Below the pieces are notes generated by a model that had not been told where the DNA came from, ran no database searches, and saw nothing but the letters and a program-made list of their open reading frames with translations. 64,000 nt of DNA from the NCBI GenBank assembly GCA_005765155.1, contig VCCP01000001.1:5766001-5830000 (forward strand), read 5' to 3'. Positions 32,760 to 45,161 of the stretch are shown in pieces. This stretch comes from Zelopaecilomyces penicillatus (Eukaryota > Ascomycota > Sordariomycetes > Hypocreales > Pseudodiploosporaceae). Position numbers and translations under genes: made by a program. The first letter of the stretch is position 1. The number at the start of each line of letters is the position of its first letter.

Positions 32760-34473
32760 TTATGCATCCGCTGCCAAGGTAAAATCCCATTCTTTGAACG
32801 CCTCCCGGAAAGCCTCAACATCCCTCGTTTCCTCCTCTATGGTCTGCTCGCAATCCTGCCAACTGAGTCTGCTCTCCATACCCATCAGTTTCGCCAGGAC
32901 GCGACGGCCAAACTGTAAATCAAACCGCATATCGGCGCGAAGAGGCATGACGAGTGACTTGCCCTTAATCTTGTCCTCGCCATCGTCTGCCCACAACCAA
33001 ACGCGGAAGAAGTCCCCAAAGTCGGCTTGTTCCTGAAGAGAAAGCTCTTTAGTGGTGAAGGCTGGATACTCCTGGTTTTCTGCCTCTACCTTGAAAGCAG
33101 TCTCTGCAAGCCCGTTGCGGATGAGATCAGCGGGGATAGCAATGACTTGCCAGATTAGATGGACGTTGCGACCTCGACTAATTTCCCATGTAACTACGCC
33201 GAGTTTGTGGGAGCTTCTCGAGGCAACCATTGCCTGGATAGATTCTTTGAAGCGCTCCATTTCCTTGTATGTCTTGGTAGCTTCGCTGCTTGGGTCTGAG
33301 GTGTTGCCCATGCTAGCAGCGGTGGGGGCATGGGGCAAAGGTATAATAATGAAATGACCTGGAAACTCAAGGCCTTGCTTCTCAAATGTGGTTGATGTAG
33401 GGAGTGGGCCCTTGGCTGTAGTAACATATGCATCATCTCCAATGCTACAGCACATATGCGCCGATAGATTAGGATTGGAAAGGCAAAAGTAGCAGCGATC
33501 AGGTCCAGGAGGAGGAGAGGCACGTCGGCGTTTGTTACGTCGGCTGTTATCTTGATGTCCTCCACCAAATCGATTGAACCCTTCATCAACCCTTGGACGC
33601 TTACTATTCCTAACCACAAATGGAGAGGGAGTGACACCTGCTGGCACGGCATCGTCCGTTTTGTTTAGGCTAAAGGCATACATAGCCTTTGCCTTCTTGG
33701 CGTTGCCAAATGGTGCCATTGAGATAAATCTTGTAATAGACAGAGGGTCAGATTCCTTCTCAGCAGGGTGAATAAATGGTTCTCTTTCGTAGAAAAATTC
33801 GTCTGGTGAGGCTGAGATATGATACCGAGGTTTCAATGCAGCACTTAGTTCCGCGATCGCAGCTGAGCTGGCAACAACAGCCTTCTGAGAATCATCAAGC
33901 GCCACCTTTGAGCCATTCCATACATTCGCCGGCCACATAGATGTCAGAAGAATATCAGCGTTATTAGCACCACGCAAGCTTTTGGCGTCGTCTGCTGTGT
34001 GGAAAGGCATATGCTGTTCCTTTGACAACCCCCCAACTAGATTCGTGTCCAGAACTCCCCCCAATGCAACGATTCGGATCCCGTCTGATGTTTTGGTGAT
34101 GCTTCGCTTTCCTAGGTAATGTAGGTTTGGACATATCTCCTCATCCGCCTCGATCTTTGCGACAATGGGTTGCGGGAGTGGACGGCTCCCTGCCGTAAAG
34201 TAGGTTGGTAGAGGGACTTCTATTTGACCATTGAGGAGCGCAGAGACGGTCGCGTCTTCGGTTTCGGTGGGAGATTGGAAAACATCGCCAGTGAGAATCG
34301 CCAAGGAGAAGCTGTTTCTGGCATGAAGGGTCGCAACCTTCTTCAGAACCTGCTCAAGCTGTCCGTTTAAGCTGCCAAGAACGAGGCTGTACACCGGGAA
34401 AAGTCAGTACACTTTTACGGCTTTATCGATCTGAGAAATGGTAGAAATGGACCTACATTTTGGGAGAAGCCAT
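32760..34473 (-). CDS. CwfJ-domain protein (Drn1/CWF19L1-like)
   Basis: Members of this family bind the lariat debranching enzyme and take part in turnover of excised introns. Two exons: 34457-34473 (17 bases, MASPKI) and 32760-34386, with a 70-base GT-AG intron, giving 547 residues. The N-terminal half is a calcineurin-like phosphoesterase fold without a full metal site (ILVLGSLNGQLEQVLKKVAT; SLAILTGDVFQSP). A basic linker (NSRRNKRRRASPPPGPDR) leads to the CwfJ zinc/HIT-like part: CYFCLSNPNLSAHMCCSIGD, then FPGHFIIIPLPHAPT. The C-terminal CwfJ segment ends with FGRRVLAKLMGMESRLSWQD. The rebuilt MASPKILVLGSLNG fits the family start better than the longer open frame. Divergent from UTP20 across 331 bases. 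Confidence 0.9.
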
Positions 34474-34804
34474 TGGAATGCCACATGAGCCGAGCGGCTG
34501 TTGTGGTGATACGGCACGCTAATCGTAGGAGAGAATGTTAGAGGAATAGATGATGACATGGGAATTAATATGAAATAGCAAGCTTAGGTAGGTAGGTAGA
34601 TAAACGAACTGATAACCAATTGCGACTCGCGTGTGATTGGCGGAGTTGATCTAAGGTGGGGCTTTGATAACAGCTTATCGGTTCAGCCGGCTATCTGCCG
34701 CTCAAAAAATTTGGGGAGTGGTAGTGGGGAGTTGCAGCTCGGCATGCCTGAGATACAGAAATCATTACCGCAAATCTTGCACCAGTTGCGCCGACACAGC
34801 CAAA
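34474..34804. promoter_or_regulatory. Bidirectional promoter region CwfJ gene / UTP20
   Basis: This 331-base divergent spacer between two RNA-processing genes contains a TAGG repeat (TTAGGTAGGTAGGTAGAT, 34584-34601). No TATA box was seen. The reading frame of UTP20 stays open upstream to 34664, but the sequence there does not look coding. Confidence 0.55.
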
Positions 34805-37800
34805 ATGCCGTCCCACTCCTCGGGGCGCATTGCCAAGGTGCGCAAGTTCAAGAATGCGACTCCTCACCAAAAGAACCATAGATGGGAATCTTTCTCAACA
34901 AAAATAGCCAAATTCAATTCCCTCCAGCCATTGCGCAAAGTTCGCCGGCATGACCTCGACACGGAAGATTTGTCGACCTCCACGTCCTATTTTCAGACTG
35001 GGCTACAAAAATGGAGCGAGCTCAACGTTGCAAGGGGCTTCACATCATTCAAACGGGATGTGCTTCCTCTTTCCGAAAGTCTCCCGCAGATTCTCCACTT
35101 CGAAGAGAAGATAATGGCTTCGTTAGCCAACCACATTTCGGAACATGACAAGGAGTCACTGGAGCCGCTCCTCGATCTCCTGACGGCATTTGCGCATGAT
35201 TTGGGCATTCGATTCGAAAAATACTATGGAAAAAGTCTGGAGCTGATCTTGGCTATTGCGGGCAAGACCCAGGATGTGGAGGTCATCGAGTGGACATTTG
35301 GTGCCTTGGCTTTCCTGTTCAAATATTTATCCAAACTATTGGTCCCAGACTTGAGACCGACATTCGCCGTTTTGGCACCGCTGCTAGGCAAAGCTCGACA
35401 TCCTCCGTATATTGCACGATTCGCAGCCGAGGCCATGAGCTTTCTTGTTCGGAAAGCCGCTGCTCCGTCACTCCGTGAAACGGCACTTGTGTTGCTCGTT
35501 AATGACATCCGGGAAGATCTTTGCAGCATGACTGAAGATCGTCAATTCACCCTGTACAATGATGGACTTATGACTATGTTCGCCGAGGCAATCAAGGGAA
35601 CCGACCGTACTATTCACTCTGTTGGAGCATCAATCATGACCACAATCATTGATGCCATACCAAAGGAAGAGGAAAGTATATCAGCATCGACAACTACCTG
35701 GACAGACTTGGTTTGCGGAGTGTTGACCAGCTCTATACACCATTCTACCTTTGATACTTTTGGCGAGATCGCCGAGTCAGTTCTCACCAAATGCGAGGGC
35801 AAGACCCAAGATGACGCTACAGTGGAGGATCTAGGGTCAATGATTCCTTACATTCGATTACTTGGAGTTGTTTCTGGCGTCAGGAAAGGCTCGCGTATAA
35901 ACGATTGGTCCCGCCATCTTCGACAGCTTGTTGCCATGCTTTGCCGGACTACCAAATCTGTACACAGCGTTCCCGTCGACGAGCACGGCATTATCTGGAG
36001 AGCAGTCATTGCTAACATTGCCATCACTTGTCACCACGCCCCAATGGATTCTCTGATTCCTCACATAACTTCTCTTAACCAATCCTTGACAAGGGAACCC
36101 TTTATGCGATGGTTTATTCCATTCTGTTCATATTTTAGTAAATTGGATTCTGGTCGATTTGCTAGTCTTTTCCGAAATGATTTCCAAAAGTGAGGAATAT
36201 CAACTCAACAGTTATTGGCAAATTTGCTAACAATTCTCTCAAGGTTCATAGCGGCTCACTGGTCGCAAGGACAAAACGAAGACATGCTTTGCGTGTTACT
36301 GCCACGTATAATTGATAACGGAGGCTTCCCATCGGTAGGCGAAAAAGACTGCTGCAAACTACCTCAAGGATGGCAGGACCAAATAGTGTCTAAGTTTGAA
36401 CGGTTAGAAGTTTCGCCATTTCCAGAACAAGGGCCATACAACAAAGACCCTCAAGTATGGAGGGACAGGTGCTTACCAAAGTATGCTGCACTTCTTCGAG
36501 TCTTAGAGTTGACAGCGGTTCACCCAATGACCAACTCGCGTATTGCTGAGCTCCTGTTACGGAAGCTGAAACTCGCCCTCAGACCGTCTTCAACACTGGC
36601 GTCTGATGAAGTTAATTTCTTAATTAGTCAGGGGTTTCATGCGTATCTACGTATGAGCAAGGCCTCTGGATCCGTTGATGCCAAGCTTGGCCCATTGCTT
36701 CGCGCAGCTGTTCCTCGCTTTGCAAGGTCTGTTGGATTTTTACGAGCATATCTGGCATATGAGCAAAGTTTGGCGGGGAAGATCGAGGCTTTGAAGCTTG
36801 ACGAACCTATCAACGACAGCTCGCCATCCGAGGATGATTTGGCAACACCTTCACTGATTGAAAATTTGAGCTCGCCCTCACATGATATTCGATTGGCATC
36901 CATCGAGCTACTCAAACAGATGAATGCTTCCGAGTCCACACAATGTATCGAAATACTTCTACAGATTGAACAAACTCCCCTGACTTTGGACTTCACAAGA
37001 AGCATCGCAATGCACTTGCGGAAGTTGGGTCAAGAATATGCCTCTCTGGAGGAGTCATCTTGGCTCAGGCAAGGTATACCGAACTTCTTGTTTGGTATGC
37101 TCACCGTCCAATTATCACCTGTGTGGGATGATTCGGTCGAAGCCTTGAAACAAATCTCACAGACCAAAGTTGGCGAAGAGGCTGTTTGTGCTATCGCATT
37201 TCGATGGCTGGAAGTTCCCTCACCACGATGGACGCCGCCAAATTCCGACTCCAACAACTTTCAGCGACGGTTTTACTCTGATTTTGAATGCACAGTCTAT
37301 CAATACCTTGTGAGATCTGCTGGTGATGTGCAGAACGAAGCTGTTAACCCTGACGACATAATGCTTCGTATTTTTGACGACAAGCAACGTTTAGTCGAGC
37401 CGTTGTCTACACATGCCAGGGCTCGGGCACTAAAAGTCTTCAGTGCATTGCCGGCCGTTGCCGAAAAACGGTCTCGTCAACTTGTTCCTCACCTTCTTTC
37501 CTGGGCTGCTGATGGAGAGGATGTAGCCGTTGAGTCCACTGACGAAGAGGCTCAGAATCAGGGGATGACCTGGTCAATGGTTGATCGAAAGGGAATTATG
37601 GGTGTCTTTTCTCAATTCATTAATCCCAGGGTCCTGTATCAGAACGAGCAGGTTTACAATGCCATCTTGCAGTTGTTGGAGAATGGTGATGTTGAAGTTC
37701 AGAAGCTTGCGCTCAAGGCCATACTGGCATGGAAACAAGATGGTGTCAAACCGTACCAAGAGAATCTGGAGTACCTTCTGGATGAAGCTCGTTTCAAAAA

Positions 37801-40800
37801 CGAAATCGCCGTCTTCCTGCAGGGAGATGACATCATCAAGTCTGAGCATCGCCCCGAGCTGATGCCTGTTCTTTTGCGACTTTTGTACGGTCGTGCCATT
37901 TCCAGAAAGGGCCCTGCTGGTCGTCATGGCCAGCAGGCAACTCGTCTTGCCGTCATCCGGAATCTGTCCATCGAAGGCATGGGGGGCTTTCTTGAAATTG
38001 CAGTAGGCAAATTGAAAGGAGTTCAAGTGGTTGGCCCTGCTGCTCACAGGAAAAAGGTCTTTGGCCAGGAGATTGTGTCGATCAGAAGGCAATTCGGCTT
38101 CTTAAACATGGTTTTGTCGCTTATATCAGAACTGGGAACTAATGTCACCCCTTATATGGACACGCTTGTTAACACCATCCTCTACTGTCTTGTTTACTCA
38201 TGCAGGCAGCTTGGCAACGCGGCTTCGGATGCGGATGCGGAAAATGATGAAGCAGGAGATGGCGAAAAAGTCAGCACGCAGTCACTTCTCAAGGCAACGA
38301 GGACAACTGGCATTAAATGTCTGATTGTACTCTTTCAAAACGCCACGGACTTCCAGTGGGATCCTTATCAAGACCTAATTCTTGAAGAAGTTGTGGCCCC
38401 AAGAAGTGAAAAACTTCCCATTGAAACGGCTCAAGGTATATCAGGAATGCTACAGCTGCTATCAACTTGGGCAAATCTCCCGAAGGCAGCTCTATTTCTT
38501 GCTCCACATGGCGATGTACTTCCCGATGGCATCCTTCCTAAAGTCATTGCATGCCTGGTTGCTGAAAAGGCGAAGGAAGAAGTAAAGGCATATACTCTCA
38601 CGATGCTTCGGAATCTGGCCAAGCTTGCGATGGCACCTGCTAGTGAGTCCGAGTTCAATGAGATCATAAAAGCCAAGCTGTTAGGCCCCAATGCAGGTGT
38701 TATTCTGGCCAATATCACCGCCGTCATTAGGACAAGTGACATCAGCAACGACCTTTTGGAGACATGTGTGGAAACGATCCTAGAACTTTCCCCCATTTTC
38801 CATGAGTTGCGCGACATCCAGGCTGTCATTCGGGTCTCCAGCTTCTTGCTGCAACAGCCTGCTCGACGAGTCAATCCTAGATTGAAAGGAAGAATTCTCA
38901 TCATCATCGAGGGTTTTGTGTCATTACCCGACGCAGCCAAAGACGAATCGTTGCTGGACGAGGTGTATGAAACTCTATCCTCCCTTTTCAGTTACTTCAA
39001 AGATAGAGACAATCGCCAGTCTCTATCCCGAGCTCTTGTAGCAATCTCTAGGCATGACGCTGACACTGTCGCCGTCTCTGGTCTCTGTGAAGACCTGAAC
39101 TCGTTCAAAAAGGGCCGGATTGACGAGCCAGACTATAACAAGCGTCTTGCTGCATTCACCATCATATCTAGTAAACATGAAACCCCGTGGACGCCCAAAC
39201 AGTGGCTTCCACTACTACATAACTTAATCTTCTTCATCAAAATGGATGAAGAGTTTGGTGTCTTGGCTTCCAATTCCGCAGATGGTATTCGACGACTTGT
39301 GCAGGATTCGGCGGATTGCCAATCAGCCAACTTAAAACCAGCGTTTGAGAGTCATTTGAAGGAAATTCTGATGCCCGCTATCTTCGCTGGCGCCCGAGAG
39401 CCTTCCGATACGGTTCGAAGAGAAGTGTTACGAGTGTTGGGATTTTTACTTTCTGTTATGCCTGACTGGCCACCAGTAGCGGATTTGACTGCCTTATTGA
39501 GTGAACGTCAAGAGGACTCATTGGAGCCAGCCTTTTTCTTTGACATACTAAGCCCAGCCATATCAAGACAGTTGGATGCGCTGCGAGCCTTGGAATCTGC
39601 TAATCTGAGAAAGGAGATAGGAAGCTTGAACCTGGCCCAGTTTTTCCTTCCTTTGTTGGAACACTTTATTTTTGGCCGGGCGGATGGTAGTGACGACCAT
39701 GGACTGGGTGCTCAGGCCGCCAATACAATCAGCAGCCTTGCCATGTCACTGCATTGGAACCATTTTCGCACCACCCTTCACCGATATATCGGCTACATTG
39801 GATCCCGACCTGAGGCCCAAAAACAGACCATCCGACTTCTGGGTAAATTCACAGATGCGTTGATGACCTCCCTTGACGCAGATGCTACAGCAGACGCCAT
39901 GGAGTTGGATCAGGCTGACAGCTCATCGGCTACTGTGCTGAGACTTCGTTTGACGGCACCGAAAGGTTCAGAACTTGGACCATACGTGGTGGATCACTTT
40001 TTGCCATCTCTCGTTAAGCATCTACATGAAAAGGATGAATCAGAGGTCAGCTACCGTGTCCCTGTTGGCGTGACTATTGTCAAGCTGTTGAAGCTACTGC
40101 CGTCTCCATTGATGGACCAAAAGCTGGCTGGCGTTTTGACAGATATTTGTCATATCTTGCGCAGTAAATCATGGGAGTCCAGAGAAATGACCCGCGACAC
40201 GCTCGTTCAAATCGCGGCTATTTTAGGCTCATCGTTCTTTGGATTTCTCCTCAAAGAGTTGCGCAGCGCTTTAACTAAAGGCTACCAGCTTCATGTTCTC
40301 TCTTACACTATGCATTCCATTTTGGTTGCTACTGTGCCGAGTTTCACGCCTGGAGACTTGGACCATTGCCTGCAGCCCATTGTCACCGTTATAATGGATG
40401 ATATCTTTGGAGTGATCGGCCAGGAAAAGGATGCTGACGGATACACTAACCAAATGAAGGAAATTAAGAGCAGCAAGAGCCAAGACTCGATGGAACTGGT
40501 GGCCAAGAATTCGTCAATCAGCCATTTGATTGTTCTTGTTAAGCCGTTACAAGCTCTGCTAATGCAGAAGGTTGATCTCAGAATTGTGCGCAAGATTGAT
40601 TCTCTGATGGCTCGTATAACCGCCGGCCTCATGCAGAACTCTGCAACAGAAAGTCGTGACACGTTGGTGTTTTGTTATGAGGTTGTCCAAGAGGTTTACA
40701 AAAGCCAGAAACCAGAAACAGTGCAGAAATTAGACTACAAGACGAGAAAGTATCTTGTTCAGCGAGGAGCCAAGAAGAGTGGTGATCGTGGCAAGTCTAG

Positions 40801-42790
40801 CAAGTACACGTATAAACTAATACGCTTTGCCTTTGATATTCTCAGATCAACACTCAAAAAGTACGATAGCCTACGTACTGCGGAAAATATTGGCGGGTTT
40901 CTCCCAATTATCGGCGACGCAATGATAGATGGCGAGGACGAAGTCAAGATCGCCGCTTTTCGACTCTTAGCAGTCTTGGTTAAAGTTCCTTTTACCTCGG
41001 ATGATGGTACGAATATCTACAAGGTTGCGGTAAAGGAGGCGACGAAGAGCATTTCGATGTCACCAAGTACAACTACAGAGCTTGCTCAGGCGGCTCTGAA
41101 AATGCTTGCAGTAATTCTTCGGGAACGTCGAGACGTTATCGTTAAGGATGCGGCAATTGATCTGCTTCTCGGAAAATTGAAAGACGACTTCACAGAGCCG
41201 CTTTACCGCCATGTCACTTTTAATTTTCTCCGTGCGGTTATGGATCGCCAAGTTGAGACAGCAGCTGTTTACGACTCCTTGGATCATGTGGGTACGGTCA
41301 TGATCAGTAATGACGACAAAGACACAAGAGATCTGGCTCGTGGTGCTTTCTTCCAGTTCATTCGCGAATATCCTCAGAGGAAGACCCGGTGGGCTAAACA
41401 ACTTAACTTCATTGTCGCCAATCTCAAATACGATCGTGAAGGCGGTAGACTCTCTGTCATGGAGATCATTCACCTGCTGCTCATGAAGTCCTCTATTGAG
41501 TTTGTCCAGGAGGTGGCTGCGACCTGCTTTCTTCCACTATTTTTGGTTCTCGCAAACGACGACAGCGAAAAGTGCCGGCTTGCCGCCGGAGAATTGATCA
41601 AGGAGATATTCAGCAAGGCGGATGAGGAGCGAGCCCAAAGTTTCCTTACTTTGCTACGATCCTGGCTTGATAAGGATGAAAACCCAACCGTCCTTAGATT
41701 GGCACTACAGCTTTTTGGTAACTACTTTGAGTCATATAATGGCGCAACAAATAACACAACGGATTTCAAGTTAGTGCTAAGCAAAGCTAAGGGTATCATT
41801 GCATCTGATGATATTCGGGATGTCGACGGACAACTTGTTGAGGCCACATTGGGCATTACGCGGGTTTTGACGACCATGTTCCCAGAGAGACTACTCTCGA
41901 GCAAGAGCAAACCGATCTGGGCTGACGTACGGCGCTGCATTAGCCATCCTGAGATGCTTGTGAAGCTGAATGCCGTTCGATTGATGAGCCTGTTTTTGTC
42001 GGATTTCGCGAAGCAAGGTGGCAGTACTTCTGCGGGCGGCGCTGTTGAAGGCTCTCATGGGCTCATGCTAGATGCGGATGATGTGCAAGAACTCGCCCGT
42101 CTTTCACTCGGAGCTTTGGGTGGCAATGAAGTCGACGAGACACTGGCAACAGAAATCGGACAAGTTCTGATTTTCCTCGGACCACGTCTCCCTGGATCAA
42201 CCGCGGCTGCAACTGACTCCGACGTCGAATCCGAACCAGAAGAGCAGGACCAAGGTGAAGATGAAGATGAAGAGCAGCCACCCAAAACATTGCAATACCT
42301 CTTTTGGCGGCTTTCTTACATTCTCCGCAAGGAGATCCGCCCGAGAGCTGTTGCCATCACATCCAAGGTTGTTGCCATGGAAGTACTGGAGACGATTTGC
42401 CGCAGATCTTCAGCAGAACGCCTTGAGCCTTCACTCAAGACAATCCTCACCCCTCTGCACAATCTGACGGACCCATCGATTCCGGCACCGTTCAGCTCCG
42501 AGGAGCTATTCACCACCAAATATGAAGGACTCAAGACAAGAGCTCAGATCCTCATGGATGCTCTGCAAAAGAAATTTGGCACAGCAGAATACAGCAAGCA
42601 GCTTAGAGTCATTCGTGACGAGGTGAAGACGCGCAGGCAGCAGAGATCCACCAAACGGAAGATCGAGGCGATTGCGCAGCCGGAGAAATACGGAAGGGAC
42701 AAGCGGAAGAAGTTTGAGAAGAACAGAGACCGCAAGAAGACGCGTGCAAAGGAGCATAAGGTTATGAGACAGGCGTACAAGACGTGGTAG
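34805..42790 (+). CDS. UTP20: U3 snoRNP / small-subunit processome protein Utp20
   Basis: This is a giant HEAT-repeat scaffold of the SSU processome, needed for 18S rRNA maturation. Two exons: 34805-36189 and 36244-42790, joined across a 54-base GT-AG intron, giving 2643 residues (yeast Utp20 is about 2500). The protein is almost wholly helical repeats. Near the N-terminus RWESFSTKIAKFNSLQPLRK is typical of the family. An internal low-complexity acidic insert (DADAENDEAGDGEKVS) lies near residue 1120 and another (ESEPEEQDQGEDEDEEQPPK) near residue 2470. The C-terminus is strongly basic (GRDKRKKFEKNRDRKKTRAK), as in nucleolar proteins. The start at 34805 (MPSHSSGRIAKVRKFKNATP) was chosen over the upstream in-frame ATG at 34664, because the preceding residues are not family-like. 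Confidence 0.95.
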
Positions 42791-43148
42791 GCAGGAAAGC
42801 AGCGTACCTATGAGCAACTGTGGCGAGGCGTTCTTATTTTCGGGTTGGGAAAAAGACTGTTTTTGTATGCATTACATAGGCGTTGCAAGCCAGGTTTAAT
42901 AGTTTAGAATGTAGAAGAAGAATATCAAAATCGAGGGCTAGCTAGTCCTGTTCTACAGGCCGATTTGCCACATGGAGGAGGGTATCCCTAAATATCTATG
43001 CCAACGCCAAGTTCAAAATGCCTATAATTACATTCATTGATACATGATTTATGGCCATCCTTGCCAAAGTATACACGCCATCCCAATTTACTCCACTTGA
43101 TGTCTAAATTTTCAGCGTTTTCTTTTTGTGGTTTATTTGCCTGTGGGC
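42791..43148. other. Convergent 3' intergenic region UTP20 / ZIM17
   Basis: A 358-base tail-to-tail spacer with no supported features beyond A/T-rich 3'-end-like sequence. Confidence 0.5.
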
Positions 43149-43757
43149 TCATGAGGAGACACCGCTCTTTTGAGATCCCTCCTGCTCTTCTAGAATTGGC
43201 TCTTCGGGCCAGAATTCAATATCGCCATCCTCACCCAGACTGCCTCTCTTGACCAAACGACCCTTCTCGCGCATAAGGTCCTCAACGGTGATTTTCCGAT
43301 CGCCAAAAATGTTGAGATGGTCGCTGATGACATGTCGATTGCGACAGCTCGGGCAGGTGACGAGAGTCGAGCCCTTGTGGTATCCCTGTTTGGAGATGTT
43401 GTGGTGGGAGCGGTGACCACAGGGGACACAGGTAAAGGAGAGTTGGTAATACGCTGGGTCCTTCAGCTCAGGTCGCTCGCCTTCGCTGACAGGCGCATCC
43501 TCTGAAGCGAATGCCTCCTGCTGCTGTTGTGGCTGTTGAGCCTTCTCTGACCCATTTTCTGTGACTGAAGGTTGCTTGCGAGGAGGTCGGGGGATCGTGT
43601 GAGCGGCGCGGAAGATTGAAGAGGAGAATACGGCGGCTTTGGGGACAGCAGCAGAGCGGCGCAAAGCCAGTTGGAGGCAAGAGGTTGTACGGGTGGCTCG
43701 TGGGAGGGTCTGACGCAGCAGCGGAGAGAATAACGATGAGGCCGTTCTTGATGCCAT
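43149..43757 (-). CDS. ZIM17: Mitochondrial DNL-type zinc-finger protein Zim17/Hep1
   Basis: Zim17 (Hep1/Tim15) keeps the mitochondrial Hsp70 Ssc1 soluble in the matrix and supports protein import and Fe-S assembly. One exon, 202 residues. The N-terminus (MASRTASSLFSPLLRQTLPR) is a typical Arg/Ser/Leu-rich presequence. A Gln/Glu-rich linker follows. The zinc finger starts YYQLSFTCVPCGHRSHHNIS and closes with LVTCPSCRNRHVISDHLNIF, giving the expected CxxC...CxxC pair and the RS-H positions. The signature triplet usually written DNL appears here as DHL. The tail is acidic (GEDGDIEFWPEEPILEEQEG). Divergent from the CAP-protein gene. Confidence 0.93.
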   Translation of the reverse strand: MASRTASSLFSPLLRQTLPRATRTTSCLQLALRRSAAVPKAAVFSSSIFRAAHTIPRPPRKQPSVTENGSEKAQQPQQQQEAFASEDAPVSEGERPELKDPAYYQLSFTCVPCGHRSHHNISKQGYHKGSTLVTCPSCRNRHVISDHLNIFGDRKITVEDLMREKGRLVKRGSLGEDGDIEFWPEEPILEEQEGSQKSGVSS

Positions 43758-44516
43758 GATGGGCCGGGTATTTGGCGCTCAACGCGTTGCTAGGACCGGT
43801 TGGTGAATGTTAGATGCTGCAAGCTAAAAGCTGGGAGGTCAAATTGCGCTGTGACAAAAATTCGCCAGTCGCAAATGGACATGGAGGGAGTTCTACGAAG
43901 TTCACCGCACGTCATAGTAGCTCCAGGTAGCCATAGGCGGTGGTACAGTGGATGTGGCGGCCTTGGTCTGCGCTTCAGGGGTTCAACACCCCTCCTAATA
44001 AGTCTCGTAGCTTACATGGATCACTGTGAACAAACATCCATACTTATTAGGTACCTGACCACTAACAAGAAATAGATATGATTCTGTCAGAGGCCACAGG
44101 CGCAGATGGAGTCAAAGACGGACACCGAGACGAAATATTTAAAAGCATACTGTGCGAGTGTACAGTTGGCAGTGACAAGTTGATCAGTTCTATGCTGAGC
44201 CCCCCTTCCATTATTGCACAGAGATAACAATCATCAATTGCTTCGTCTGGCATTTGGCTACAAGCACATAGCATCGTTCCTGGATTCAGCGCTGTGGTCA
44301 AGAAAGAACGGATGTGAACCTCTTGAAGCCTTACTCTGCTTGGCATTCCCATTCAGTGAATACAGTGGTTTCCTGTCCTAGATATCAACCCCTTTATGTA
44401 GATAGGTTCGCCTCATGTTGGGAATGCCCTCTCTCCTCCTCTTGGCTTAGTTCCCAATCTTACCCGTCTACGTAGGCATCTACCTATACTACACTGAGCT
44501 GTTCTCGCATCTACGA
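43758..44516. other. Divergent intergenic region ZIM17 / CAP-protein gene
   Basis: About 760 bases of promoter sequence. A stem-loop AGGGG-TTCAACA-CCCCT near 43977-43993 resembles a tRNA T-arm, but no matching acceptor or anticodon stem was found. No gene is supported. Confidence 0.5.
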
Positions 44517-45161
44517 ATGATGCACACACCACTTCTTCAAACTATCCTCTCCATCCTCCCACTCTTCTCCTTGGGCCTTTCACAGAATGACGACCGCAGC
44601 CTCGCCTATTCGATAGTCAATCAAGCTCGCCAGGCCAAGGGCGTCCAGCCACTAGCTTGGAGCCCTGACCTTGCGGCCTATGCCCAATTTTGGGCGAACC
44701 AGATGGCAAGCGGTTTAAAGCCTTTCTCCCATGCTACTGGACCGTATCGACCTCAGCAAGGCGAAGTCCTCTATGAGCAACAGTCGGGGCAGTGCGATAC
44801 TGCCTACGACAACCCTCTGCAGACTGCAATGCACGCCTGGCTCTCCCAAGAGGTTCTGTACGATAACCAGCCCATCACAACGGGTCATGAGCATTGGCTT
44901 CACTGGTGTAAGGTTTCGAGGGTGAACTCTCTTGTAGCAGCAAAATGTAATAGAAGCTGAACATCGCATAGCTCAGTGTATGTGGTCTACATCAACCCAA
45001 GTGGGCTGTGCTCGCGCCTACAGCATTTCGGACCCATACAAGGTCTACGATGTTTGCCGATTCTATCCAGAGGGGAACATGTAAGTTGCCTATGGACATA
45101 CATAAAGATGAGGGTGTTGATGTTCTAACGTCTCTATAGAGTGGGACAGAAACCTTACTAG
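44517..45161 (+). CDS. Secreted CAP-superfamily (SCP/PR-1-like) protein
   Basis: CAP proteins are secreted, often sterol- or lipid-binding; fungal members include the Pry proteins. Three exons: 44517-44907, 44972-45080 and 45140-45161, giving 173 residues. The N-terminus is a clear signal peptide (HTPLLQTILSILPLFSLGLS). The CAP fold is visible in order: VNQARQAKGVQPLAWSPDLA, the cavity His in FSHATGPYRP, the GEVLYEQ strand, then GHEHWLHWSQCMWSTSTQVG (CAP1 signature) and VYDVCRFYPEGNIVGQKPY (CAP2 signature). Introns fall inside CAP1 and inside CAP2, so no single reading frame shows the motifs. The protein ends right after CAP2, a minimal CAP domain without extension. A start at the next Met (44520) is equally possible. 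Confidence 0.9.

Noticed and set aside
34664..34804. Upstream in-frame ATG of UTP20 that would add 47 residues
   Set aside because: The added residues are Cys/Ser/Tyr-rich and unlike the basic family start at MPSHSSGRIAKVRKFK.
43940..44000. tRNA-like element with A-box-like TGGTACAGTGGA and T-arm-like AGGGGTTCAACACCCCT
   Set aside because: The T-arm fits, but the acceptor 3' strand CCTAATA has no partner at the expected 5' position and no anticodon stem can be drawn.
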